DNA of 64,000 bases from Peromyscus leucopus (taxonomy: Eukaryota > Chordata > Mammalia > Rodentia > Cricetidae), in contig NC_051086.1 of assembly GCF_004664715.2 (NCBI RefSeq), positions 74,241,486 through 74,305,485 of the forward strand. Reading direction: 5' to 3'. The notes below the pieces were generated by a model. That model made no database searches and was not told the origin of the DNA. It saw only the letters and a list, made by a program, of their open reading frames with translations. Positions 1 through 11,562 of the stretch are shown in pieces. The stretch's first letter is position 1. Each line of letters begins with the position of its first letter. Both the position numbers and the translations under genes were made by a program.

Positions 1-338
1 CTTTGTCTGCATCAATTATTCCCTGTGCTATAGCAGAGAAATCTAACAATAATAGTCTATGTCCAGAAGAGATTTAAATATTGGCTAGTGAGGAGCAAAA
101 CCTCTGGAGGTCAGGTAAATTCCATGGCATTCTAAGTCAGTGGGATGAGTTCCAAAGCCCTCCACTGCACACCCCATTCATTTGCTGGATCTAACTCAAC
201 CATTTTGCAGGGAAGTGATTACATCTCTGATAGTCAAACTGACTTCTGTCCTTCTCGGGGCATTCAACTAGGAGACCAAGGAGAACTATTTCCTATCACA
301 GTCCTATACAGTGAAAGAAGGCCCAGTTGCTTATTTAC

Positions 339-456
339 TTAAGCCTGAAAGCTGAGCATTCACAGAGTTGAGTACATCCCCATTGGACATAGGTGTTGGC
401 AGGATGGGACTAAGGTCGAGAAGATCACAGGAAGGAGCAGAGGGCTCATTGGAAGT
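339..456 (-). CDS. Tom1l1: Tom1l1 coding exon 10 (clathrin-box region)
   Basis: 118 bp, residues 305-343 plus one base of 344, starting TSNEPSAPSCDLLDLSPILP and ending QLSGL. Acceptor GTTTTCAG|ACT with a good pyrimidine tract, donor A|GTAAAT. LLDLS at residues 316-320 fits the clathrin-box pattern, and clathrin binding is described for TOM1L1. If the intron is not removed, translation adds Ser-Lys and meets a stop at once, so an intron-retained form would end just after this exon. The next exon is outside the window. Confidence 0.95.
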
Positions 457-765
457 CTGAAAACAAAGCAAACAAAGAGACAATTTAGGGGGAAAGTCAT
501 GCAACTTATCCTGGCTCTCTTCACATACATTCCTTTGGATATTTTCTGAGGAAAACTTCAGGCCATGGCATCTCACTATGCACATGAGTCCTTCCTTAAC
601 TAGAGACCCTTCTCACAACTTAAGGTGGAAGTCACACCTCCAAAGCCACTGCAGGGTGTCAATGTATTTCCTCTTTGAAAGAGCTGTTTCTAGGCAATCT
701 TTGCTACCTGAAGGATAATTAGTAAGAACGTAATCATTTACTTTACGGCATTTCTAATCACTTAC

Positions 766-826
766 ATTGGTGGCTTCCTTCGGGTTCCTGTTCTGTTCCA
801 AAAGCCTTTGTTGGTTTCGAGTAAAC
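766..826 (-). CDS. Tom1l1: Tom1l1 coding exon 9 (end of GAT domain)
   Basis: 61 bp completing Arg284 and coding for residues 285-304 (FTRNQQRLLEQNRNPKEATN). Acceptor AAACAG|G, donor AAT|GTAAGTG. It closes the last GAT helix ('YERF-R-Q'). The polypyrimidine tract before the acceptor is weak (…CTTTGCTAATTTAAACAG). Because 61 is not a multiple of three, skipping it would shift the frame. The family match and the strong donor support it as constitutive. Confidence 0.95.
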
Positions 827-1198
827 CTGTTTAAATTAGCAAAGCGCAACATCACTTATCAAACAGACCCTAGCAGTATTAAATACACAGATAGTTGCTA
901 TACTGATGTCAAGCCTCACACCCTTACTCAATCCCAGGAAAATACCTTTAGGAACTAACTCTTCTCCAGGGGTGGAGATATGGCTGAGTGACAGAGTTCA
1001 AAGCTCTGTATTTAGTCCCCAATACACAGCTAAGCCACCAAAACCCTTTCTTCTAGTTTACCCTCTTAGAAAAAACTGTGAGGAAATAAAAAAGTTAAAA
1101 AAAAACTTAATGAATCCCATGTTCTAGAAGTTAGCACTATTAATAATATGTGCAGTATGTGTATTCTCTAAGTGACTTTATTTCTGTATTAATTTACT

Positions 1199-1302
1199 TA
1201 CTTTGAGACAGTGTTTTGCTCTGTAGCACAGGCTAGATCTATGATCTTCCTGCCTGAACCTGGAATACTAGAATTATAGGCATGTGCCACTGTGTCTAAC
1301 TA
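1199..1302 (-). mobile_element. Old 7SL-derived SINE (B1-like), degenerate
   Basis: Reverse-strand B1 landmarks are visible: 'ttgagacagtgttttgctctgtagcacaggct' and 'aattataggcatgtgccac'. The element is much diverged. Confidence 0.6.
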
Positions 1303-1563
1303 CTTTTAAACTTAGTTGAAATTATACTTTATGCAATTCTGCATCCTAATTCAATTGTGTTATATTTTTCTAGTCACTTAGAACTGTAATTTTTAATGCC
1401 TATAATATTTTACCATAATAAATCAACAACACCTTTGCCAATTCTTATGTTCAAATATAAAGTTGTTTCTTACTTTGTCATTATAAATAATTTTCATAAA
1501 ATTAATCCAACAGTTGCACAGATGGCCCTGATTAAACTAAATGAGGTGTTCAACTAAACAAAA

Positions 1564-1591
1564 AAAAAAGTTGTGAATTTGGAAAGGTACT

Positions 1592-1625
<34 letters not shown>

Positions 1626-1732
1626 GATAGAATAAGAGGAGAAAAAGACAGGGCTTAGGGAAAGGGAAGCCAGGGTAAATTATATGCATGTATAAAACTG
1701 TCAAAGAATTAACTTAATAAAAATATTCAAAA
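1564..1732 (+). mobile_element. Probable LINE-1 3'-end fragment
   Basis: Purine-rich text (agaggagaaaaagacagg, then aaactgtcaaagaattaa and an A-rich end) resembles degenerate rodent L1 3' UTR and tail. It is interrupted by the GT repeat. Confidence 0.45.
1593..1624. repeat. (GT)n microsatellite
   Basis: Uninterrupted GT dinucleotides in intron 8. It lies inside a sequence resembling an old LINE-1 3' end. Confidence 0.95.
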
Positions 1733-2182
1733 GCATGAAAAGTAATTTAGTGTTCAGTGTACCATCTTTAAGATACCTGATCTGAAAGAAAAGACTGACC
1801 TTTTACAGTTTGGACTTAATTTCCCATTTCCTGTCTACCAAGGTAAAAGAGAAGCAGTTAGAACAGTTGGAAAATAAAAGACCAGTGAAGCTATAGAAGT
1901 CCACATCACTCCCTACTCCCTACATGTCTGTGAATCCGACTCTCTGAACCTCAGTGTTCTGCCTGCTAAATGCGAATAACATTTGAGCCATGTCTTCAGA
2001 GATGTACTTTAGAGCCAAAATCAGATAGCTACAGAGTGAAAATACAGGCAGTAAATGTGGAGTTGGCTTGCAAATTAAAAGTAGCTTCAGAAACTTCTGT
2101 TATTTCTATTATGTCACTGACTCCAAAAGCCTAAAATACTTTAAAAGCTTATTCTGTATCTGAACATGCTTAAGTTTTAGAT

Positions 2183-2375
2183 CAGCTATTCTCAACCTGT
2201 AGGTTGTGACCCCTTTGGCAAATCTCTATCTCCAAAAATACTGACATTATGATTCATAATAGTAGCAAAATGACAGTTATGAAGTAGCAACAAAAATAAT
2301 TTTATGGTTGGGGGTCACTACAACCTGAAGAACCGAATTAAAGGGTTGCAGCATTAGGGAGGTTGAGAACCACTG
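2183..2375 (-). mobile_element. URR1-type hAT (Charlie) nonautonomous DNA transposon, copy 1
   Basis: Ends are cagctattctcaacct and aggttgagaaccactg, imperfect terminal inverted repeats. The body contains 'attatgattcataatagtagcaaaatgacag' and 'attttatggttgggggtca'. An exact 8-bp target duplication, ttttagat, flanks it at 2175-2182 and 2376-2383, which is the hAT signature. Strand is nominal. Confidence 0.9.
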
Positions 2376-2649
2376 TTTTAGATTCTTCTAAAATGCATGC
2401 TTTGCCAAATGGGGTGATGGAAATATTTTGCAGGTAGGATGGAGATAACTCTTTGGGGACTTAGAGGCTGGACGGTTACATGGAGAACAGTGTTCTCCTC
2501 TGATGATACCCATGTCCTACTTCACTGTGGCTGTGACAGGCTAGATGGAAACTGGGGTACTGAAGACTACAGATGGAATGACGTCACTGGCAAGCTTACC
2601 TTAGCTAGGAGATGTTCTCGGATATTAGAGACATGCTCACTGTAGTCAT

Positions 2650-2945
2650 AAAAACAGTGGTCGAAAAGAAAGGCTCAGAAGGAGAAAGTTAAGATGGGAA
2701 CCATTTTGAAGTGGGTACTGGCGCTGAAGATGGAAGAAAGAAGACGTGGGCCAAGGAGAGTGGGCAGCCTCTACCGGCTGCAAAGGTAAGGAGATGGAAC
2801 CTCCTCTGGGGCCTCCAAAATGAAATGCAGCCCTGCTGACACCTGGAATCCAGCCCAGAGACAGATGCCTGCATCTCCCAACCTGGAGAACTTAGGTTAT
2901 AACCTAATAATAATAAATCTGTGATGCTTCAAACTGTGGGGCTCC
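2650..2945 (+). mobile_element. Old mammalian interspersed repeat, family not named
   Basis: Phrases such as 'gcagccctgctgacacctgg' and the end 'aataataataaatctgtg' resemble a widespread old mammalian repeat. It is too diverged to name. Confidence 0.4.
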
Positions 2946-3519
2946 TGGCAGAAAAATAAAACTGGTAAGCATCTTTTCGAGAAGCCCCAATTCTCTGTCT
3001 CAGGATTCAAGGACCACAGCCACTGCGGTACATGTTGTTCAGAGCTGAGTCAACACAAGCAATCCAATTTCCCGATCTAGATCAAATAAACAAAAGTGCC
3101 TCCTTCGAGGGCGCATTTAACCAATGATCTTATGGTTGGCAATGCAGTTCTCCCAAATGAAAACCAGATAGCAGCTGGAATACTGAAAACCATGTGGTTG
3201 CTGTGGACATTTTTCTGCTTACGGAGATTTACGTCACAGGAAAGGTCTAGGACTGTGAGTCTTTCCAATGCTAAGAGTTTGGTGACTGGGCTCGCCATCA
3301 TGTTTTCTTACAAAAAGTTGCCATCCCTACGAGGCAGTGCATGTGAGACTGTGAAGGAGAAAGGAACCACCACAGTACAGCTGCTGGCTTTGTCTTCCCC
3401 ATTCTCTTGCCTCATTATTGGTGAGGGGGAGAAGAAGAGTGAAAATCTTTGTGACTTTTAAAGTCTAAATGGAACATTAATGAGAAGGAAAAAAAATGGT
3501 GATTCAGTGCAGGAAATAT

Positions 3520-3598
3520 CAGGGGTATAATTCAGTGATAGAGCACTTGCCTACCAGGGACAAAGTCCAGAGTTCAATCCCAGCATCACACACAAAAA
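3520..3598 (+). mobile_element. ID SINE
   Basis: tRNA-Ala-like head 'aggggtataattcagtgatagagcacttgcctacc', B-box region 'gagttcaatccc', and an A-rich tail. About 78 bp, the usual ID/BC1-derived length. Confidence 0.8.
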
Positions 3599-3734
3599 TG
3601 TAATAGCTGTCAATATGCTACTGTGTTAGTTGTTTTTAATATGCATTATCTCATATACTCCTGGAAAAAAAAAATCGACCCCTCCAAAGATAGAGCTTTT
3701 TTGTTTGTTTGTTTGTTTGTTTGTTTTTTAAAGG

Positions 3735-3832
3735 GAAGGCTTCAGAAAGTTAGTCAACTTATCTATATCATCTCACATCATCTAGATTTGAATTTAGGCC
3801 CTCTTACCTCTTCATTACACCACTCACCCCAT
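3735..3832 (-). mobile_element. MIR fragment
   Basis: Reads as the MIR core: 'cttcagaaagttagtcaactt', 'gatttgaatttaggccctctt' and 'cattacaccact'. Confidence 0.55.
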
Positions 3833-4140
3833 TCTTCATTTGCTGGTTAGAAATGGATTCACTGTACAATTAAAGCAGTCCTAGTAATTCTCAACAGGAA
3901 TGGTACCTTTCCAAGGCTGGCCACTGAGTCACCTCAACTCGGAAGAGCATCTCTGGCATTTGGGGAGTAGTGGCCACACAAGAGAAAACTACGCCACTAC
4001 TATCCAAATGCCGGTGCTACTGAGAAAGAAAGATCTAGAGAGAATATTCTCTCATGGCTTCTCCAGAAGGACTGAGGATGGCATGGTAGTGAAACTAGAG
4101 CCAGAAGGAAGTAAAAGGGTGTGCCACACCGTCTGCTCAC

Positions 4141-4274
4141 CTCTCATATCCAAGGATGGCATTATTCAGATCCTCATTCACTTGAATTAGCTCAACAGTT
4201 ACATCTTCATTTTCCACTACGACCAGCAGGTCCATGATCCTCTCCTGCATCTCCCGACCCGTCTTGTAAAGTTT
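4141..4274 (-). CDS. Tom1l1: Tom1l1 coding exon 8 (GAT domain, C-terminal part)
   Basis: 134 bp, residues 240-283 plus two bases of Arg284, starting KLYKTGREMQERIMDLLVVV. Acceptor CTGACAG|AAA, donor AG|GTGAGC. Helices 2 and 3 of the GAT domain are here. The 'L--VN-DLN-AI--YE' segment corresponds to the ubiquitin-binding face known in TOM1-family GAT domains. Intron 7 before it is the longest in the window (10.3 kb) and holds most of the intronic SINEs. Confidence 0.96.
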
Positions 4275-5509
4275 CTGTCAGAAAAAGGAGGTTTCTTCTT
4301 CCATACTAGGGATGCTCTTTAAAAACAACTGATACACCGGTCTACATGTACCTATGGCCACTTCCATGTTAACACCCAGGGACCATCAGATTTTTCAACT
4401 GTGGACAGTTCATCCTGACCATCAGAGAGCAGTGAAAGAGAATGGTATAATTTTTCTCTAAAACAACAATGTGGCACACTGAAACGCTGTATGGAAATTC
4501 TAGACCTGTTTAATAACAGAGCTATTTGGGAGTGGGAATCACTTGTTTTATAAATTTTAGTTTTCTCATTATAAATGAAAAATAACCACTTGTCACATCG
4601 ACCTCCAGAGCTGGCATGAAAATCAAACAAGATGTGCGAGACTGGGAGCTCTGTAACTACAAAACATAAACATGAAATGCTGTTGTCATGATTAGTATGG
4701 TAGAGGTAGTTAAGAAGCATTTACGGCATGGGGGCATAATTTTACTTCCTGTTACATGTACTTAAGCCTTTAAAGTTTATAGCTACATCACATTCAATAT
4801 AAACTGAACCAGGATTTAAAAACTCATCGTGGATAATGACCTTATTTGGACTACTTAAAATCACTGCCTTGAGCCAAGGCATTACCCCACAGCTAGCTTT
4901 TTCTCATAAGCATCATAGGCATCCATAGAACACTTAACCAACTCAGCAGCCTCAAGGCTTAGTCTGGGGAATCTACATTTTTCTTAACAAGCACACTAAA
5001 GCGTTTCTTAAGTACCCTGACATTTGAAATCTGCTGCCTTGCAACTGACTTCCTTCTAGCAAACGTCCAATAAACCCAAGGTGCATAGGCTGATATTAGC
5101 ATTGTCTCCATCCATCTTGGCTACATTCTCCTGTGCATTAGCACAGCAGCAGGCAAAAATGCAAGGATGTCTCTGCTCTCACAGCCAGAGCATGATAACT
5201 TGCTTACACATCATGTAATTACACAATCTGACTTCTCAAGAAAGGTACACCAAAAAAATGTATGCTTCACTAAACCATTTAGAATTTCAAACAGTCTATT
5301 ACAAGAATCCTGATAGGAAATTCAGAAATAAAGAAATCAAATTATTACTAACTGGCATTTAGACTCAGATGTAGAAGTCACCACCTCTGCAAAAACATAA
5401 AGATATTTAGAAAGCAAAACAAAATAAAAAGGAAAGGTGAGGGACTGGACAGAGGGGATAACAGGTGGTAGATGAGGCATTATACCCACAATGTCAAGCC
5501 AAATAAACT

Positions 5510-5627
5510 GTCTTATTTATTAATGACCTGATTGCTGTTCATGTACAGTACAACGTTTTGGTTTTTTTTTTTTAAGCATAAATAGTCTTATTTGTTAATG
5601 ACCTGATTGCTGTTCCGATACAGTACA
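5510..5627. repeat. Two-copy direct repeat of 43 bp, period 75
   Basis: Copies at 5510-5552 and 5585-5627 share gtcttattt-ttaatgacctgattgctgtt and end in tacagtaca. They differ at only a few positions and are separated by a T-rich spacer. Confidence 0.9.
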
Positions 5628-5839
5628 GGGGGGTCAAAGATTTTTTTAAATCCCCATATCTTAAATATTTTATGCTTTTAGGGCTATCTAGTCTGAGGCA
5701 ACTTTTCAACTTTGCACTGTAACATGAAAAGAAGCCAGGAAAGGAAGTCCCAAAGTAGGCGTGGCCAGTGGTAGGCTGCAGGCAGAGAGATAATAAGACT
5801 TTGGACTCAGTAGACCCAAGGCAGCTCCAACACAGTCAT

Positions 5840-5925
5840 AGGAAACAATGTGTTTGAAGATCTCCAGTGCCTAGTATATGGCAGAGTGTCAATAAATGCT
5901 TCATCATTGTTTGAGGAAGGGTCAC
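5840..5925 (+). mobile_element. MIR/L2-like 3'-end fragment
   Basis: The phrase 'agtgcctagtatatggcag' followed by 'tcaataaatgcttc' is the conserved end found in MIR and L2 elements. Confidence 0.5.
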
Positions 5926-7289
5926 TAAAAGACTTCCCAGATAATTAATACAATCTGTAACATTTGCACTATTGCTTGGGACCCAGTATCACCAAAAGAA
6001 AGACTCTATAGCATCTAACAGACTCCCCCTCTCCAACAATGAATGAAATACTTTTTTTTATTCTTGCTTCTGATGGTACAGAAAGTTTTCCTCTTGTTGC
6101 TCACAGAAAGCCTTGCTAGAACAAGGTCAAAATCAAGGAATACAATGGTGTTAGATGCCCAAGACAAAAATGTAGAAATTAATTGAAATGAATTTGCAGC
6201 CAGCATCAACAGCCTCAGTCATGTGAAGACCCCCACCCCCCCACCCCCTTTGCCCTTTGGAGAGACAGATGGAGAGGAAACATGAAAGGCGCACCACATC
6301 TCAGCGGGGCTACAAAGCAGAATGTGAAAAAAAATTCTTCAAAAGGCAGCCCACTCTGATCTTCACAATTGATGTCTGTCTCAGAGGAGGGCCAGCCCAC
6401 CTGCAAACAACATAGATCAAGGATCAAGCACAGCAGACAAAAAAAAAAAAAAGGGTCTGGCTGCAGGGAGGGGGAAAGTGAGTGACAGTGGCTAGAGTAT
6501 GTGTCCATCACAGAACGAGGAGGAATTTTCTTTCTACTGTAAAGGCAAACACAGGCTTCTAAGCTATAGTGCCTTCAACAATTCCAAAGGCTCTGGAGGA
6601 CAACAAAGAACTCATTAAGAGCTTCCTTTTACCCAGCTGGCTCTTCTACTTCCATGGGACACTTAGGACAATTAAGAAAAGAGATCCCTTTACAGGTTCT
6701 GCACCAACTATAGTCAGCCCACATTTGCCAACAAGGCACGTGCTAAAACAAACAAAACAAACAAAAATACATAACAACAGCAAAAACAGAAAAAGAAAAA
6801 AAAAATGGCCAAATAGTCCTGTCAAAAAAGTAAAAACAGGAAATGATATGTGTTTGTGAAAATTTCCCTAGAAATGACATCTGTATGGCAATATCCCTAT
6901 TATCTCCCCACAACACATTTCCTATGTCACAGCAACTCCCCACCCAGCCGGCAAGAGACACACAGCATGCCTCTATCTGTTCAAAAGGAAAAACTCTCTC
7001 ACCCTAAAGCAGAACAAATTGTCAACATAACCCTCACAAACTCATTTTAAACTCTTCCACTCTATGGCCTCAACAATCTATTTCTTGAAGATGTTGGTCT
7101 TCAGCAACTTCTGTTCTAACTTCTTTTGTCCTGAGGTGTTAATTCTTCAGCAGAGCATTGATGCATATAACTCAACAGATATTTAATTAGCTCCTCTAGT
7201 AGAAAAAGCACGCACAGTAAACAACCATATGAAGTACTCTTGTTAGGCAGCTAGTTAAACATTAGCTGCCTTGAAGGTCAGTGAGGATG

Positions 7290-7925
7290 GATAGGTCCCT
7301 GGATCAGCTTAGTCCCGTGTTCCGGCTAACACTAATTCTGAGAAAGGGGGGTGTATCGCAATTGTCCCTCTTTGGAATTTGAAGTACTGGTAATTAATCA
7401 CAAGAAACCTCTGTCCTAAATGACTTAGTGGTTGACAATGCCTTTTGATAAGGACAGCAGGAATTTCCCTTGCCTTAGCAAGGCCAGAACCTCCTGAGCA
7501 AGGAGAAAATCCTGTTATACAACTTCAGAGAACAGCCTGAAACCAAGATATGAAGGGAAACATGATATTCCTGAAGACATGTTAAGACCACGGAGGGAAT
7601 AACTACCCCTTTAATGGCATACATTCTTTAGATACCGTTCCTCCTTTCTAACTCAGAAAGCTTTTTCTCCCTCTTTCCCATTTCCAACACCTGCCAGAAT
7701 ACAAAGGCTGCTTGCCCTGATTACTCTGGGCATTCTCACTCGGTCTGAACCCCCTCTACCCCCACCTCCCAAGCAGCTACTCAGAATTCCATTGCTGATC
7801 CTGCTTACTTTCCTGACCTCTAACTCAGAAAGCAGGACTTCCTTTCTCGGCTCCATCTCCCTCCTTCCAGCAGCTGCCAACACCTCCAGCTTGTTTGCCC
7901 TGCTGTGGGTTTCTCAAACTTCCGA
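7290..7925. other. Unassigned intronic stretch with imperfect internal duplication
   Basis: Two blocks (about 7644-7745 and 7816-7915) both contain 'taactcagaaagc', then a C/T-rich part, 'ccaacacct' and 'ttgccctg'. It could be an old LTR with internal repeats, but I cannot identify it. No coding potential is seen. Confidence 0.4.
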
Positions 7926-8561
7926 GTAAGTTTTGAAATTCTTCTATCTACAAGACTAAGACCCTGCAAAAGGGACCCCCTGTTTCTCAATTACACTGTG
8001 GTGAATTTCAAAGCAAAGGCCTCAGTTACTGCCTTCAGGTTCCTTCCAAAAAAGTCAAAGAACTGGTTCAGGTTCATAGCGGAAAGGTAATAGTTTAGCC
8101 ATCGGCAGCCAGTTCTGGGTCCCAAATGAGAAGTGAATTGGCACCAATAAATATTTGCTTGGGAGGGTAGTTTGTCTACCATGCCATCATTTGCTATATC
8201 CTGTGCACAAATCATCCCCTTTCTCACTAGGCAACCTCATCTCTAAAGGGAAGGAGACAGACCCCAAGACACTAGAAAAGTCTGTTCTGTTCAGTTTCTT
8301 ACAAGTGGTAATAACAATGAGAGCGGCCAAAGGATAACTGTTTTTCATTCTTTTCTTTGCCTTTTTTTTTCTTCCAGATTTTTTTTCCCCTCAACTGGTT
8401 TACAAATTATCTTTCCAGGATCAAATTTTAGTTTCCCATGATCTTATATTTCTCCAGTAGGCTAATCCAAAGTGTTCTCTACTTACATACTTTCAAAATA
8501 TGAGGTCCCCTTATTCTTCTCCTCTGTCCTACAGAGGCCAGGCAAAACAAGAAAAGAAAAA

Positions 8562-8658
8562 CCACTAAGTATGGTAGCATATACCTGTGACTCTACTCAA
8601 GAGGCTGAGGCTGGAGGGCTAGGCCAGACTGGCGAGCACCACAATACCTTGTCTTAAA
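8562..8658 (+). mobile_element. B1-like 7SL SINE, diverged
   Basis: Order 'agtatggtagcatatacctgtga', 'ctcaagaggctgaggctggaggg', 'gcgagcaccacaataccttgtct' matches a 7SL-derived monomer. Confidence 0.6.
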
Positions 8659-9523
8659 AATGGAAAAAGGAAGAAAAGGAAAAGGGGCATGCGAAGGGTG
8701 GGGGGTGGGGGTGGGGTTGCTCAGAAAGGGGAAGTACCAAGAAGAAAACTAGCTGTTCAGGGGAAGAGCAAAGTACCCAAAGCCAAGTGCACAATGCCAA
8801 AGAGGCAAATACAGTTCAGATACATTGCAATTCTTGCTTCCCTTGCCCAGATCAGACACATTTAAATCAGACGGATTGCTGCCTCTCAAATCCATACTCT
8901 ATATCCGCAAAAGGAATGCAGTCTCCACCCAGCAAAGGTCTAAGTCCACAGAAAGACGGCAGTAAGGAGAGGAGGGGCAGCAGAGCTACCTTAGAGTCTC
9001 AGGAAGTAGAGGAGCGCTGTGAGTCAGCCCAGCTTCGTGATCTAATGCTTAACATGGACGGGAAGAACAGGGAGGGCCTTCCAGATATAAGGATAGGGAG
9101 AGCCAGTTCCAAACAAATGAAGTGTGAGGAGAAGCACAGAAAACAGGATCTCCTAATGCTAGCAAATAGTCACGGGCAATTTGTACATGCACGAAAGTCC
9201 CAACAGGGTTTGAGAGGAGACTTCTCCTATTTGCTGACCACTTTCCTTCTTTTTGTCTTCCAGATCCAAGGATCACACATACTACCCTCTTCTGTTTGTT
9301 GGCTGCATCATTAGGCCCTCAATGGCTACTGGTTTCTGATGGGGTTTAACAAACTGGGCGTACTGGTGTTGATGGGAGGAAGGGATGAAGGCATGGTCTT
9401 GATATTAGATGTGTCCACTTCTGCCAATGGTGCCAATGTGCTCACGACACCCTCTACACATAATTCCTTGCTGTTAGTTCTTCTCTCACTGGAATGCTCA
9501 TCTTCTCTGAGGACCACCTGGAC

Positions 9524-9726
9524 CAGTGGTCCCCAACATGTAGGTCGTGACCATTTGGGGGCACATACCAGATATCCTGGATATCAGATATTTACATTAT
9601 GATTCATAATAGTAGCAAAATTACAGTTATGAAGTAGCGATGAAAATAATTTTATGGTTGGGGGTCACCACAATATGAGGAACTGTATTAAAAGGTTACA
9701 GTATTAGTAAAGTTGAGAAACCACTG
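9524..9726 (+). mobile_element. URR1-type hAT DNA transposon, copy 2
   Basis: Ends cagtggtccccaacat and gttgagaaaccactg. Same interior as copy 1 ('gattcataatagtagcaaaattacag', 'ttttatggttgggggtcacca'). The flanking 8-mers acctggac and aactaggc agree at only five of eight positions. Strand is nominal. Confidence 0.88.
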
Positions 9727-10070
9727 AACTAGGCTCATGCTGAGCCTCCAGAATCTCCTGTAGTTTCTATGAAGGTGGCCAATCAGGAAGTAGAGCTTAT
9801 TACCCATTGCCCAGGGTTCATGTGCTACTGGTCCCCACAGTTCAGACAGGTGTAAGAAAATTTGAAACAGTAAAAAATAAGAATCTAAAGAATCACTCTT
9901 TTCAGCCACAGTCAATCTTTGTTATACTTATCTTTAAACATAGGCTCCCAGTCATTTCTCTCCATAGATGATTACATCCAGTTCATTGTTTTAGATTAAC
10001 CATAGAGGATGATTAGAATAAAGAAAGTTAATTAGATTAAAAAATATTTGGAAAAAGAAATTAAGAACAG

Positions 10071-10278
10071 CCTAAGTTATGGTGGTGCATGCCTTTAATC
10101 CCAGCACTTGGGAGGCAGAGGCAGGCAGATCTCTGTGAGTTTGAGGCCAGCCTGGTCTACAGAGTGAATTCCAGGATAGCCAGGGCTACACAGAGAAACC
10201 TGCCTAGAAAAACAACCCACTCCCACCCCCTCCACCCCCCGCTGGCCACAAAAAAAAAGAAGGAAGAAAAAAAAAAAG
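10071..10278 (+). mobile_element. B1 SINE with A-rich tail and target duplication
   Basis: Clear B1 sequence ('tggtggtgcatgcctttaatcccagcacttgggaggcagaggcagg' region) through to 'ctacacagagaaacc', then a C-rich and A-rich tail. Target duplication agaaattaag at 10057-10066 and 10279-10288. Confidence 0.92.
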
Positions 10279-10966
10279 AGAAATTAAGCGGTGTTGTTCA
10301 CACCAGATCGTTAATGTATTGCTTACAAAAAGCATAGGAAGAAAATTAAAGTTAAATGCTGTATTGTCTGTATATGATCTGTGTCAGAACTGAGCATGGG
10401 CTGGATTCTAATGCTGACTCATCACCTAAGTGTCCTTGCTATGCAGAGAAATACACAGCCCTGGGCTCTGGCATCAGAACAGCAACCAACAATCATACTT
10501 GAAAACCACTACACATCTACACCCACAGACTGAGACAAAAAGACTTTTGTTCCTAACGGAATAACATATAGAACTCAATTCACATACTTAAATGGAGCGT
10601 TTTGGTGTATATTTTTATTTAAGGCTTATTTGCCATGGATGGATGAGAACATGAGAGGAAAGTCATAAGTCACTTCAATTTAAGGCTTGGAACAGGCTTC
10701 AGAAGATCATGCGAAACTAGGAATATTGCTGTAACAATTGTTTAAAATTGCTATGTGCAACGTACCCTTTTATTCTAATATTTGTTTTTAAATTTTAATT
10801 GAACATACTTGTTAGCAACACAAGCTACAAATTTTATGTCTAAAAATGGGCCAATTGTATTTTTTTTAAGGGATTACTACACATGAACTCCAATGATTGA
10901 TTTTTCTTTTATTCTCCTACACTAATAGGATGCCACTAATATTATTTTTATTAAATATCATGTAAG

Positions 10967-11313
10967 TGTTGCTGGAGGGCTTCTCTCCAGGCTCCACCAA
11001 GCCCTGCAGTCCCACAATCCACATATAAAATAATCACTCAGACGCTTATATTATGTATAAACTGTATGGCCATGGCAGGCTTCTTGTTAACTGTTCTTTT
11101 ATCTTAAATTAACCCATTTCTATAAATCTATACCTTGCAACGTGGCTGGTGGCTTACCGGCGTCTTTACATGCTCCTTATCCTGGCGGTGGCTGCAGTGT
11201 CTCTCCCCTCTTCTTCCTGTTTCCCCAATTCTTCTCTCTCCTTGTCCCGCCTATACTTCCTGTCTGGTCACTGGCCATCAGTGTTTTATTTATATAGAGC
11301 GATATCCACAGCA
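10967..11313 (-). mobile_element. Solo LTR, family A copy 1, with perfect 6-bp duplication
   Basis: On the minus strand it begins TGCTGTGGATATC and ends in CA. Target duplication tgtaag is exact at 10961-10966 and 11314-11319, which fits a class II (ERVK-type) LTR. It shares 'acccatttctataaatctatacc', 'cctgtctggtcactggcca' and 'aataatcactcag' with the copies at 18094 and 52091. The family name is not known to me. Confidence 0.85.
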
Positions 11314-11441
11314 TGTAAGCTCTTCATTTCATACAAATAGCAAAAGTCCAATGAGAGTAAAGAACTCTAAGAATGCTGAGCAAAATGATGCAATGCTCCT
11401 AAATAAAATATGCCTACATTGGTGATTGAAATTAACGGTTT

Positions 11442-11562
11442 GAGCCAAGTGTAGTGTAACCTCAGCATTTAGAAGGCTGAGGCAGGAGGATTGCCATAAG
11501 TTTGGCAGGCTGGGCTTCACAGCAAATACAAAGATAGCTTGGAATATAGAGTAAGACCCTGG
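11442..11562 (+). mobile_element. B1-like SINE, old
   Basis: 'gagccaagtgtagtgtaacctcagcatttagaaggctgaggcaggaggattgcc' region and 'agagtaagaccctgg' follow 7SL-derived order. It is strongly diverged. Confidence 0.6.

Noticed and set aside
3520..3598. Possible tRNA gene
   Set aside because: The box A and B-like text belongs to an ID SINE with A-rich tail. It lacks a foldable acceptor stem.
8787..9314. 175-codon plus-strand ORF, the longest in the window, inside intron 7
   Set aside because: No domain or family is recognisable, the composition looks random and there is no promoter or splice context. A frame of this length is expected by chance in 64 kb.
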